From contig NC_091135.1 of assembly GCF_041381155.1 (NCBI RefSeq), positions 50,232,086 to 50,296,085 on the forward strand: DNA of 64,000 nucleotides, given 5' to 3'. Position numbers and translations under genes: made by a program. The stretch comes from Argopecten irradians. Its lineage: Eukaryota; Mollusca; Bivalvia; Pectinida; Pectinidae. The notes under the pieces were generated by a model. That model was not told where the DNA came from. It worked only from the letters and a program-made list of their open reading frames with translations, and did not search any database. Shown piece after piece: positions 37,901 through 46,969 of this stretch (its first letter is position 1; every line of letters begins with the position of its first letter).

Positions 37901-38566
37901 TTCCATGGAGGTTGTGACCAAACTACTAGTATGTTACTCATTCCATGGAGGATTGTGACCAAACCACTTGTATGTTACTCATTCCATGGAGGATTGTGAC
38001 CAAACTACTAGTATGTTACTCATTCCATGGAGGATTGTGACCAAACTACTAGTATGTTACTCATTCCATGGAGGATTGTGACCAAACTACTAGTATGTTA
38101 CTCATTCCATGGAGGACTGTGACCAAACTACTAGTATGTTACTTATTCCATGGAGGATTGTGACCAAACTACTTGTATGTTACTCATTCCATGGAGGATT
38201 GTGACCAAACTACTAGTATGTAACTCATTCCATGGAGGATTATGACCAAACTACTAGTATGTTATTCATTCCATGGAGGATTGTGACCAAACTACTAGTA
38301 TGTTACTCATTCCATGGAGGATTGTGACCAAACTACTAGTATGTTACTTATTCCATAGAGGATTGTGACCAAACTACTGGTATGTTACTCATTCCATAGA
38401 GGATTGTGACCAAACTACTGGTCTGTTACTCATTCCATGGAGGATTGTGACCAAACTACTAGTATGTAAAGATGTAAATGATATCTGAATCAAAAGTCGC
38501 TCAATTAACACCATAGTTATGCGTCTTACCTGGAGTATACTTGGGTTTTGGTTTACCTTCCGCCAT
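31998..38566 (-). CDS. Cytosolic sulfotransferase B, six coding exons
   Basis: SULT-family enzyme, paralogue of A with the same intron positions and phases. Exons in coding order: 38,530-38,566; 35,288-35,488; 34,281-34,598; 33,803-33,903; 33,196-33,376; 31,998-32,110, giving 316 residues. The start [13 protein letters not shown] follows an acceptor-like TATTTCAG, so a non-coding 5' exon is likely upstream. Key motifs: AFPRSGTHW (PAPS loop; Pro kept, Lys replaced by Arg), [20 protein letters not shown], and [10 protein letters not shown] at the end. Intron 1 is long (3 kb) and carries a LINE fragment, a TA-flanked transposon and a 41-bp minisatellite. Intron 2 has a SINE-like fragment, and intron 5 a block rich in TACGG words. 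The acceptor is unknown. The last exon is closer to gene C than to gene A, unlike the rest of the gene. Confidence 0.9.
32440..32970. repeat. TACGG-rich block in intron 5 of sulfotransferase B
   Basis: Richer in CG than the flanks and full of dispersed TACGG/CCGTA words (for example 32,926-32,965). It opens with GGCCTGGACACACTTTCG. It looks like an inserted repeat; I could not define inverted ends. Confidence 0.3.
34755..34915 (+). repeat. SINE-like retroposon fragment in intron 2 of sulfotransferase B
   Basis: A diverged and internally deleted copy of the 41,511-42,041 family: it has the head GGCCCTGTATGTAGGGCGTTAG and the 3' part with GGAGGCCGTC and a CTGGCTGTTAATATGACGT stretch. Confidence 0.6.
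35690..35875 (+). mobile_element. LINE ORF2 C-terminal fragment, interrupted
   Basis: One forward frame (35,701 onward) encodes [20 protein letters not shown] followed by [15 protein letters not shown] and FCPDCY. This is the typical carboxyl tail of CR1/Jockey-type non-LTR reverse transcriptases. The frame is cut at 35,875 by the TA-flanked element and resumes at 37,455, where it soon reaches a stop. The 3' remnant extends to about 37,560 and ends in AGGTAACAGGTAA repeats. It is in antisense orientation to the host gene. Confidence 0.6.
35876..37452. mobile_element. TA-flanked DNA transposon, non-autonomous (1,577 bp)
   Basis: Inverted ends of about 65 bp beginning GGAGATTTCAGAAAAGATGG on both sides, with shared TGACGTCACA, ACATCCGGG and CTCAAAGGTACAA. 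TA dinucleotides at 35,874-35,875 and 37,453-37,454 fit a Tc1/mariner-type target duplication. The interior holds no transposase. It is nested in the LINE fragment, in intron 1 of sulfotransferase B. Confidence 0.75.
37455..37560 (+). mobile_element. LINE 3' remnant continuing past the TA element
   Basis: The coding frame of the fragment at 35,690-35,875 continues here for about a dozen codons to a TAA, then a short 3' end with AGGTAAC/AGGTAAT repeats. Confidence 0.45.
37837..38466. repeat. 41-bp minisatellite, about 15 units
   Basis: Head-to-tail units with core GACCAAACTACTAGTATG and TTACTCATTCCATGGAGG, period about 41 bp. Units are nearly identical, with scattered substitutions such as ACTTG for ACTAG. 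It lies in intron 1 of sulfotransferase B, ending about 65 bp from the first coding exon. Confidence 0.95.
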
Positions 38567-39030
38567 GTTTCTCCGTGATATCTGAAATACAAATTGAATG
38601 CATACGTGTCTTTACCTAACATATTTTAATCTTCATATACAAATGAAATAATTGCTTGAGCGAAATATCGACCAGTTTAACATTTCCGGTGACAGTGATT
38701 TATTTCCAGAGGAAGACATGTCAAAATTGTGATGTGTACATTGAACATATCAAACTAATATCGTTTAATATACTTTGATATAATCCGCAGCCATTAGTAA
38801 AATTCCGCGCCTTAAAGTAAACATTTTACCTTTTCACTGCACATATGCATGCGTGATGTATACAAAACAGTATAAAATGGCCCTAACAACTACATATGTA
38901 ACAAGTAAATATCACACATATATTAATTGGCTTCAGTATAAAACCACACCGTTTTTTATGCATCACGCATTTTCATAAGGCTTTAGTGTAAGGTTCGCGT
39001 ACAAAAAGGTCACAGAGTATAGAGTATAAG
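38567..39030. other. Upstream of sulfotransferase B first coding exon
   Basis: Contains an acceptor-like TATTTCAG just before the ATG (minus strand). A 5' UTR exon probably lies further right, but I cannot place it. Confidence 0.35.
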
Positions 39031-39482
39031 ACTCTTTCATATGTGGATATGAAGGATAGGGATATTCTACCCGAGGGTCACAAAATGAAGTAAAACCCAA
39101 GGCTTGCCGAGGGTTTGGCAACATTTTGTGATCCCGAGGGTAGAATATTCCTATCCTTCATATCCACTTATGAAAGAGTATTTTTCTTTCATACCTCGAC
39201 GTTTTATTGCAATTTTACAACTATAATATCCCGCCATTTTGAAATAAATTCGAAGACTGGAAGTCACTTATTTTCAACACAAATTCCGTTGTTTGCATCT
39301 TTTATAGTAAAACCGGTCATATTTGTGAAAAAATGTTAAAATTTTGTCGAGGAAAAAGAGATTTTGTTGACGCCGTGACGTCACGAGGATTTATTGCATG
39401 GGTTGTCATGCAATACAGCCTCAGGCGACAAGAGTTTGTTGCCCTAGATCAGTCAGTATTACACCTGTAGGTATGAAAGAAA
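39031..39482. mobile_element. Foldback/MITE element, copy 2
   Basis: The inverse of copy 1 at 14,736-15,186. A near-perfect palindrome (39,031-39,181; GGATATGAAGGATAGGGATA against TATTCCTATCCTTCATATCC) is followed by a body of about 300 bp ending in inverted TTTCTTTCATACCT / AGGTATGAAAGAAA (39,183-39,196 and 39,469-39,482). No coding sequence. Confidence 0.7.
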
Positions 39483-40329
39483 CAGTCAATTCCTGTGACC
39501 CCATTATCTGACCGGAGTACCAGTATAGGTTACTGAATTCACAACTGTGCTGTGACGCCGGGTCTCTGAATACATTGCTATTGACTATGTGCCTTCAACT
39601 TAATCATTGTTCCAAATGCCGAACTCCGTTTGCTATTGTGACATTTAAACTCCGTGTATATGTGTACTATATCACTACCCGAGTCGGCTTACCAACTAAA
39701 ACTGTATTCACTTAATGAACCCACTGTTAAGTAGCTTCTAATTTTATTAATAATTTGTAGACCTTGGCTAGCTGTAAAAGTATCAAAGAATAAAATCATA
39801 TTTTCATCGTCTGTAGAAATATTCACAAATCATAACGTACGTGATTTAATGACTAAACCCATTGGCATTTAAACTCTTAAATGTTCTGCAAAATATAACA
39901 CATGCACACATGAATTTATATGTTCTCACCTATGTAATGTGTACGCCTCCGGTGGTGTATTCACGCCGGTCCTGGGTAAATGTGGTGTAGGTGATAAACT
40001 AGGCTATGTCATCAGCCGATAATACAGTACTGTTCGTTCCGTGTCGGCACACATAGAAGAAGTGTAGGTATAGACATCTAAATGTACACTATCTACAACT
40101 ACACTACTTCTATGTGTGCGTCAAAATAATCATAAAACTATCTCAAGTTTAAAATTTCGACAACTACCCTACTAACATTTACTGTATTTACTTTGTCAAG
40201 TGTGCATGAACAACTATCACTTACTTCTGGTTATGATAACATGTGTAACCTCGATCACGTATGCATGTGTCGACGGAATATATATGTAGTAAAGATGGGA
40301 AAATAATGCTCGGAGACATTGTTGTTATT
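39483..40329. other. Intergenic, one small inverted repeat
   Basis: Around 40,045-40,120 a stretch with AGAAGTGTAGGTATAG has an approximate reverse complement in CTACACTACTTCTATGTGTG. Otherwise nothing recognised. Confidence 0.35.
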
Positions 40330-40500
40330 ATTGTAAAAGAACCGGGAAAATACACATTCCTGTCGAGTGCCCCGACCAGGAATCGAACCCGGGTCTCCGG
40401 CATGGAAATCTACGGCTCTACCGACTGAGCCAAAGATGCATGCTCCGTCAGCTGAGTGACAGAGACCGTATTTAACACTATTTACAAGCCACACCGACCC
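40330..40500 (-). repeat. tRNA-derived SINE, copy 1
   Basis: On the minus strand, TGGCTCAGTCGGTAGAG matches a tRNA A box and GGTTCGATTCC a B box, about 35 bp apart, followed by a tail containing GGAATGTGTATTTTCCCGG. The tRNA-like part lacks a proper closing stem, so it is a SINE promoter and not a tRNA gene. Confidence 0.65.
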
Positions 40501-40599
40501 GCTCCTTTTACACTACTCCCCCTGTTTTTCTTGAGATTTCCTTAATCTCAACCGAAACTCTTTAACCACCTTCCATAGGTTATTTCGTTGGGCGCCAAT

Positions 40600-40750
40600 G
40601 TAGAAGAACAAGGAAAATACACATTCCTGTCGAGTGCACCGACCAGGAATCGAACCCGGGTCTCCGGCGTGGAAATCAGCATGCTCCGTCAGCTGAGTGA
40701 CAGAGACCGTATTTAACACTATTTACAAGCCACACCGACCCGCTCCTTTA
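40600..40750 (-). repeat. tRNA-derived SINE, copy 2, A box deleted
   Basis: Very similar to copy 1, 270 bp away in the same orientation, but lacking about 28 bp that include the A box. The pair is probably a local duplication followed by a deletion. Confidence 0.6.
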
Positions 40751-41498
40751 ACATTATATTTATCATTTTACGTAAATAAATCAATTTTGATCTAAAACCG
40801 TGTAACTTTATTTGTATAACAGAGCCAACAATATAAACCAATCGAATGTGTTGTTATGGAAATGAAAACGATCTGTTTACTTTCTAACAATGCTTCATAC
40901 GGATTTTTATTAATATTATACCTGATGTACATTTTCTCTAATTGTTCTTTTATTCATTTGTTTGAGTTATATTAGGGGATAGCTTAAGTTACTGATTACA
41001 TATATATGATTATGAAATCAATCTTTAGACGACATGACTCGGAAATAATCAATAAATATATGTATAACTAGCTAGTATCGCTCAAAATGGGTACTGAGCG
41101 TTGGCCGCTGACTTTTTTCACTGGTATTTCGACTTTCCTCTGCTATCGTTACCTGATACGTCCTTAAATGACCAGGGTTGTAAATAGGACGTTACACTCA
41201 TCAAACCAAAATGTTTACATTTAACACATCGTGTGTTTGTGGCCTACAACTTGCAGTTGAGTAGTGATTAACGGCCTAAACGGTTCACTGAGTGTTGATT
41301 GGTTCTTATCCCCGTATCATGTTAGCAAGAACCCTATGTGCATAGTATTGTATTATTAAAAATCAGATTGACTTTAGCTTCTGATGAAAAGAATGATTTC
41401 GTCATGGAAATATTGTACAGGATGTGCATTTGTAAAATAAATAATGCACAAAATATGTCCCACACAAATTAACGCTTTTTAAATGGGAAAAAGAGTCT
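40751..41498. other. Intergenic, nothing recognised
   Basis: AT-rich; a weak scrap of the SINE-like family (CCAGGGTTGTAAATAGGACG) lies near 41,170. Confidence 0.35.
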
Positions 41499-41510
41499 TG
41501 GAATTAAGTT

Positions 41511-42041
41511 TTGTTTGTTTGTTTGCTTATTTTAACGTCCTATTAACAGCCAGGGTCATGTAAGGACGGCCTCCCATGTATGCAGTGTGTAGCGTGTGTG
41601 AAGTGCGAGGTGCGTGTTTTGGGAGACTGTGGTATGTTCGTGTTGTGTATTCTTGTATAGTGGAACTGTTGCCCTTTTTATAGTGCTATATCACTGAAGC
41701 ATGCCGCCGAAGACACCAAGTAACACACCCACCCGGTCACATTATACTGACAACGGGCGAACCAGTCGTCCCACTTCCTGTATGCTGAGCGCCAAGGAGG
41801 AGCAGAAACTACCACTTTTAAAGACTTTGGTCTGTCTCGGCCATGGGACAGAACCCAGAGCCTTCCTCACAGGGGCGAACGCTCAACTCGAGGCCAAAAG
41901 TGAGGCTGTGCCAAGGAAGGCATTAGGAAAGATAAAGTCAGGTAGGAAGAATAGAAAAGATAAGATCCTAAATTGAATCGCCTTTTACGATCATGCAATA
42001 GGGGCAGCAGGTACAATTCTAACGCCCTACCTGCAGGGCCA
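41511..42041 (-). mobile_element. SINE-like retroposon, full-length reference copy (531 bp)
   Basis: Flanked by a perfect 12-bp direct repeat TGGAATTAAGTT (41,499-41,510 and 42,042-42,053). The 3' tail is (CAAA)n, seen as TTTG repeats at the left because the copy is on the minus strand. The target duplication and short-repeat tail indicate LINE-driven retroposition. The 91-codon frame inside (41,701-41,976) recurs in broken form in other copies and is a property of the repeat. Other copies: 2,655-2,802, 34,755-34,915, 44,195-45,188 and 63,477-63,827. Confidence 0.8.
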
Positions 42042-42053
42042 TGGAATTAAGTT

Positions 42054-42962
42054 AGTTATCTTTTTTTTCAATTTTGAGGACACAAAGATCCCTCTAAACA
42101 CATTTTTTTTAAATTTTAATTAACATATTCTGGGGTCAAGAAGCTATCTGGCAAGTTGACCCCGTTCTGCCCTGGAATATGGGTTGTGCAACTTACCATT
42201 TTAATTTATCTTTAGCGATGATAGTTTCTGCAAGAATGTTGGTTTTGGTGAAGAAGTCGAAATGCAAATTGTTTACATATATATTCTATAATCGATGCAC
42301 CACGACGGACGTAGTTGATAAGCATATGCGACTTGAGACTTCTCTTCAGGAATCTTGAAGAAAACTAAATACAAATAACACTTGGGATCAGTTTCATGCG
42401 TTTATATGTTGGAAATACGTAGAGAACATGCCAAGTAAGAAGTATATTTTATGACATGGAATATATAAATTGCAAAAGAAAACTTAAACGTCAACTTCAA
42501 CTTTACTGAATATTTACACACATCGAACAGAAATTCAACGAACTAGATAGAGACATAAATTTCTTCCCACAGAGGTGAAGGTAGTATTAGACAGTACGCT
42601 TAGAACATATTCGCGTGTTAACCCAGAAGTTTTAAAACGTCATGTCCTATTTGACATTTTATATCAGCATTGACCTCAAACTCGTGTTTCACACGCTTGT
42701 TGAACGTTGACCTAATGATCATTGCAGTCAGAAGTCAACCTGTCGTCACATATTTTGTTGATGAATGGTTATACGATATATGTTATTATACCTCACTTTC
42801 ATTTAGAACGTTCTGATTGGATTACACTTGATCACGTGACATTGGATAACTTGGATATCTCCCCGAAATTGGTAGGCGAGGAAATTAACACCAGGGAAAT
42901 AACCCCAGGGAAATAACCCCGAGGAAATAACCCCTCGTGAACCCGGCGCGCGTGACCGGAAA
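42054..42962. other. Intergenic, with a short CCAGGGAAATAACCCC tandem repeat
   Basis: Mostly unremarkable AT-rich DNA. At about 42,880-42,931 three units of a 16-17 bp repeat (GGGAAATAACCCC core) stand just before the Crypton relic. Confidence 0.4.
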
Positions 42963-43746
42963 TGGAAGATCGTCTGCAAATTCCAACCAAAATAGCTCGG
43001 TTTGGGAAGTCAACAGACGACGATGTTGTGAAAATTCTTTCTGAAAATGATGCTGGAAACACTAAAATTTAAAAAGTCTACGAAATGTGCCATGTATTAC
43101 TAACGGCATAAACCATGGAGTTGGGGCGAGATATCAATCTAAATGACTCCAATCCGACAGTCTTAGCAGCATTATTGGCGAGTTTCTACATGGATGAAAG
43201 AAAAAAAGACTCATCGCAATACAAAGTTTCGGCATTAAAAGCTATACGATTAGGGCTCTCAAGGTATTTTAAAGCAGAACTTGACATTGATATAATCAAA
43301 GACGCTGAATTTCGCAAAGCCAATGAAATATTGCAGGCCGTGAGTGTGGATTTGAAGAGGAAAGGGCTATGGAAAATTGACCACACACAATCCAGAGACG
43401 AAACTGAATTGGAAACGCTGTACACTAGCATTGACCACAGTCCAAACACGCCTTCTGGCCTGCAGCAAAAAGTTTGATGGTTTTCCTCTGTAGACGTGAA
43501 AGGGAAAATCTGGGAGGAACGAACAAAACCTACCTTCGGGGTTGGCATGGATTCAGAAAGAAAGAATATGTGTACCAAAAGACAGATGAATTGGACAAAA
43601 ATCAAGTATGGTACTGCAACGTTTCTATTGGAAAGAACAGTTTGTCCAAAATGATGTTAATCATTTCAAAACAACCAAAACTCTCATGGGAATATAATAA
43701 TCACTCTATCAGGGCTACATCCATTATAGTTTTTATTTTATTTTAA
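42963..43746 (+). pseudogene. Crypton-type tyrosine recombinase relic
   Basis: The sequence starts MEDRLQIPTKIARFGKSTDD and continues through ALLASFYMDERKKD, SALKAIRLGLSRYF, DIIKDAEFRKANEIL and DLKRKGLWKI. This is the core-binding region shared by Cryptons and their domesticated relatives (ZMYM2/QRICH1-type). A later frame adds VFLCRRERENL, YVYQKTDELDKN and NNHSIRATSI, the last resembling the catalytic HxxR region. In-frame stops occur near 43,070 and 43,110, a frameshift near 43,475, and a stretch before the HxxR-like motif appears deleted. Domain spacing is too short for an active enzyme, and the C-terminal catalytic Tyr region is missing. It is a decayed DNA transposon gene. Confidence 0.65.
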
Positions 43747-44076
43747 TACGTTTCATGCAAGGGACATTACGTCTGTCTCAGGTCATTAATCTGAACCATC
43801 ACTGAAATCCTAATCTAACGTAACGTCCGCAGTCTATTGAATGGTGAACTTGTTGATGTTAGTTTTAGTTAACAATCTAAAGAAAACAGAAAAAACCCTG
43901 AAGCTGCTAGTGTTGCAAGTTGTGTAGTTAATTTCAACGTCAATGAGAACAACTAATGTATCAACACAGGAGAACATTTTTATGTGTTTTTGTAACTTTT
44001 ACACACGTTGATGTTGAATAAATCCATAAACAAGCGGTTTATTTGGGTTTTTTTTTGTTTTATAAAATAAGTATGT
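43747..44076. other. Intergenic, nothing recognised
   Basis: AT-rich, no exon or element recognised. Confidence 0.35.
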
Positions 44077-44176
44077 CCCTTTGTGTCGGGATACATCTAG
44101 AATTGTCTCCCTAGAAAGAGTTATTTTCTCTCCGGCTGGGAGACAATTCTCTAGAGATGTATCCCGACACAGAGGG
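44077..44176. repeat. Near-perfect 100-bp palindrome
   Basis: Arms CCCTTTGTGTCGGGATACAT... and ...ATGTATCCCGACACAGAGGG are reverse complements with few mismatches; the loop is near 44,120-44,140. Likely a foldback MITE or the end of one. Confidence 0.7.
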
Positions 44177-44194
44177 CCATAATTGTATATTAAT

Positions 44195-45188
44195 TACTTT
44201 AAATATTTCACAACCCGGCATGTAGGGCGTAAGCATTGTGCTTGCTACCCCGATTGCAGGATTGTAAAAGGCAACTTAATTTAGGATCTTCTCTTTTCTT
44301 TCTTCCTACTTTTGTTTCTTCTTCCTAACGTCTCCCTTGACACGACTTCACTTTTGTTCATTGGTTGAGATTTTGCCAATATGATGAAGGCTCTGGGTTT
44401 TGTCTCCTGACCAAGACACACAATATTCTATAAAAATGATAGTTTCTTTTCCTGCTTGGCAGACCGGTCTTAGCAGGTAGGGCGTTAGAATTGTACCTGC
44501 ATGATCGTAAAGGCGACTAAATTTAGGATATTATCTTTTCTCTTCTTCCAAACTGACTTTATGTTTCCTAATGCCTCCCTTGGCACCACCTCACTTTTGG
44601 TCTTGAGTTGAGCGTTCGCCCCTGTGAAGTAGGCTCTGGGTTCTGTCCCCTGACCGAGACACATTAAAGTCTATAATAGTGATAGTTTCCGCTCCTGCTT
44701 AGCGCTCAGCAAACAGGGAGTGGGACGACTGGTTCACCCGTTGTCAGTATAATGTGAGACACAAGAAGACACAACACAAATATACCTCAGTATCCCGAAA
44801 CACGCACCTTGCACTTCACACACGCTACACACTGAATACATGGGAGGCCGTCCTTACATGAACCTGGCTGCTAATAGGACGTTAAAATAATAAAACAAAC
44901 AAACAAACAATCCTGCTTAGCGCTCAGCATAAAGGGAATGGGACGACTGGTTCGTCCGTCGTCAGTATAATGTGACCGAATGAGAAGTGCTACTTGATGT
45001 CTTCGGCGGCATGTTTCAGTGATAAAAAGGGCAAGAGTTCCACTATACAAGAAACACAACACGAACATACCATAGTCTCCCAAACCACGAATCGCACGCT
45101 ACATACACACAAAATACTGCATAGATGGGAGGCCGTTCTTACATGACCCTGGTTGTTAATAGGACGTTAATTAATCAAACAAACAAAA
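44195..45188 (+). repeat. Cluster of three SINE-like retroposon copies
   Basis: Copies of the 41,511-42,041 family in + orientation: about 44,213-44,460 (head only), 44,472-44,912 (nearly complete, (CAAA)n tail) and 44,913-45,188 (5'-truncated, tail AATCAAACAAACAAA). The second and third abut, as if one inserted in the tail of the other. Confidence 0.75.
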
Positions 45189-45564
45189 TCAAATATTTCA
45201 AAATGATCTAGATTCTAGTTTGTGACAGTGCAACGAGTTAAACAAAGTTGTTGACAAAGTAAAAATTAAAAACGCTCAACAATGTTTATCTAATTAGTAA
45301 ATATTTGTCTTCAATTTTTTTAATAGTTTTTTTTTATACTTTTAGTTACATTCCCATGGGCAAGAAAATATCTAGGAGATTCACGACAGTCTAAGCATGG
45401 GGTAAGTCTTGAATCTCATCCTCGGGTACAGATTTATCTGTCCTACACTTGAGGTACGGAAAGAACCTATTAGCCCATTGCCCAGATGCTTTATTTAGGC
45501 CGATGTTAAACATTTAAAACATTCTATTATGGTGTGGCGCACTGGATTCGTAGGGGCAATGTCA
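45189..45564. other. Left flank of the LTR element
   Basis: AT-rich, no gene. It ends in the target site TGCGG (45,565-45,569). Confidence 0.5.
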
Positions 45565-45569
45565 TGCGG

Positions 45570-46038
45570 TGTGACGCCGCTGAACGGCGTGGCTGGGGGT
45601 CCCGGAACTTCAGATGCCCGGGTCCGGATTTTACTCACGCCGCTGCGCGCCGTGTGCAAAAAGATGAAGAACGCTGAAGAAAGTTCACGTGTTGTTGTTA
45701 CAGTTAACACACGTCGTAAACTGCATCTAAGATGCCTTTGTTGCACAAATACGGGACGTGCCACAACAATGTAAGTAAAATCAATAGTAGTTTGTTTAGG
45801 ACATTTAAGTGATTCCTCCCTTTGTTTTGTATCAATTGTAATTTGTTTAGGACCTGTAAGTGATTCCTACCTTTGTATTGTCATAATGTGAGCATTCAAT
45901 ATCATACCTACACTTATGACCTCTTTGTTAACAATTGTAAGAAAATCTGTTTTTTCTTCCTGTACTTTCAGCATTTACAGCTATCTACTAATAAAAGATT
46001 ACAGCAAATTTGGAGTTTGTTTTGGTAGAAGCGACACA
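45570..46038 (+). repeat. 5' LTR of the BEL/Pao element
   Basis: 469 bp, TG...CA ends, with a short inverted GCCGCTGAACGGCG near the start and an AATAAA signal near its end. Matches the 3' LTR along its full length by eye. Confidence 0.9.
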
Positions 46039-46969
46039 GTAAATGATTGTTTCCAGACTGTCCCCAGTGAGAACCCATGCTGCGACCGCAGGTAAACAAC
46101 CCGTATCCAGCATCCGATGTACGATCGACCTAGCCAGCCCACAATAGATGTCAAGGACTTCATGTCGGCTCTTTGCAACTTGAACGAGTTTGAAGACTAT
46201 GTTACCGTAGTGGTGACATCATATGGTAAACACCCCCTCCCCAGATGTGAACTTTGAATACAGTTCAAGAGACTGAACTTTGTGAATAGGCCTAATCCAA
46301 GTATCCAATTGTTGACATTTCATTTAGTAAAGCTGTGTTGACATTTCATTTAGTAAAGCTGATTAACATTTTAAAGACAATTATCAGCTACCCAATTAGT
46401 GAATCATTTCTATTTTAATTAAGAAGACTTTGATTTCTGAACAAGTTTAAATTTAGAATTTAGAAATTGAACATTTAACACAAATCAGAACAAACATTTT
46501 CACTATTGCCTAGTAGGCAAAGGTTTCATGTGTTGAGCATATTTTATAAGAAATTGATTTGTTGTGTCATTTAATCATTCGATTGATACAAATCTTACAG
46601 TTGAATTTGAGAAACATTTTATATCCTTTCATTGTGTGTTTAATTGTACATATATATATCTGCATAGAAAGGCTACTTCATTAATGATCAGTCACACAAA
46701 GAACATAGTTAAAAGTAGCACAAAGGTTCAAATTCATATTTGAATTGAAATCAGAATTTGGTATTTCATGTGACGCTGTAATTGATAATCATTTATCGAT
46801 TAGTGGTTTTACAGACATTGAGGTATTTAATTTTTATTGACATTATTATCATTGAATGTTGAACTTTGATTACTATGTGAATTTATTATGTTGTATATTT
46901 AATGCTTAGTTACTATAGAATTAGTGTAAATTTGTTGCCTATACAGTGTGTACATAAACAAAACATTCG

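Noticed and set aside
40370-40440. tRNA gene on the minus strand
   Set aside because: A and B boxes are present but the stems do not close properly and a second, A-box-less copy lies 270 bp away, so it is a SINE.
41701-41976. 91-codon ORF starting MPPKTPSNTPTRSHYTD
   Set aside because: It lies wholly inside a SINE-like retroposon that recurs at least four times here in truncated or inverted form.
45495-45774. Open frames across the left LTR on both strands
   Set aside because: The same frames recur in the right LTR; they are translations of the LTR, not separate genes.
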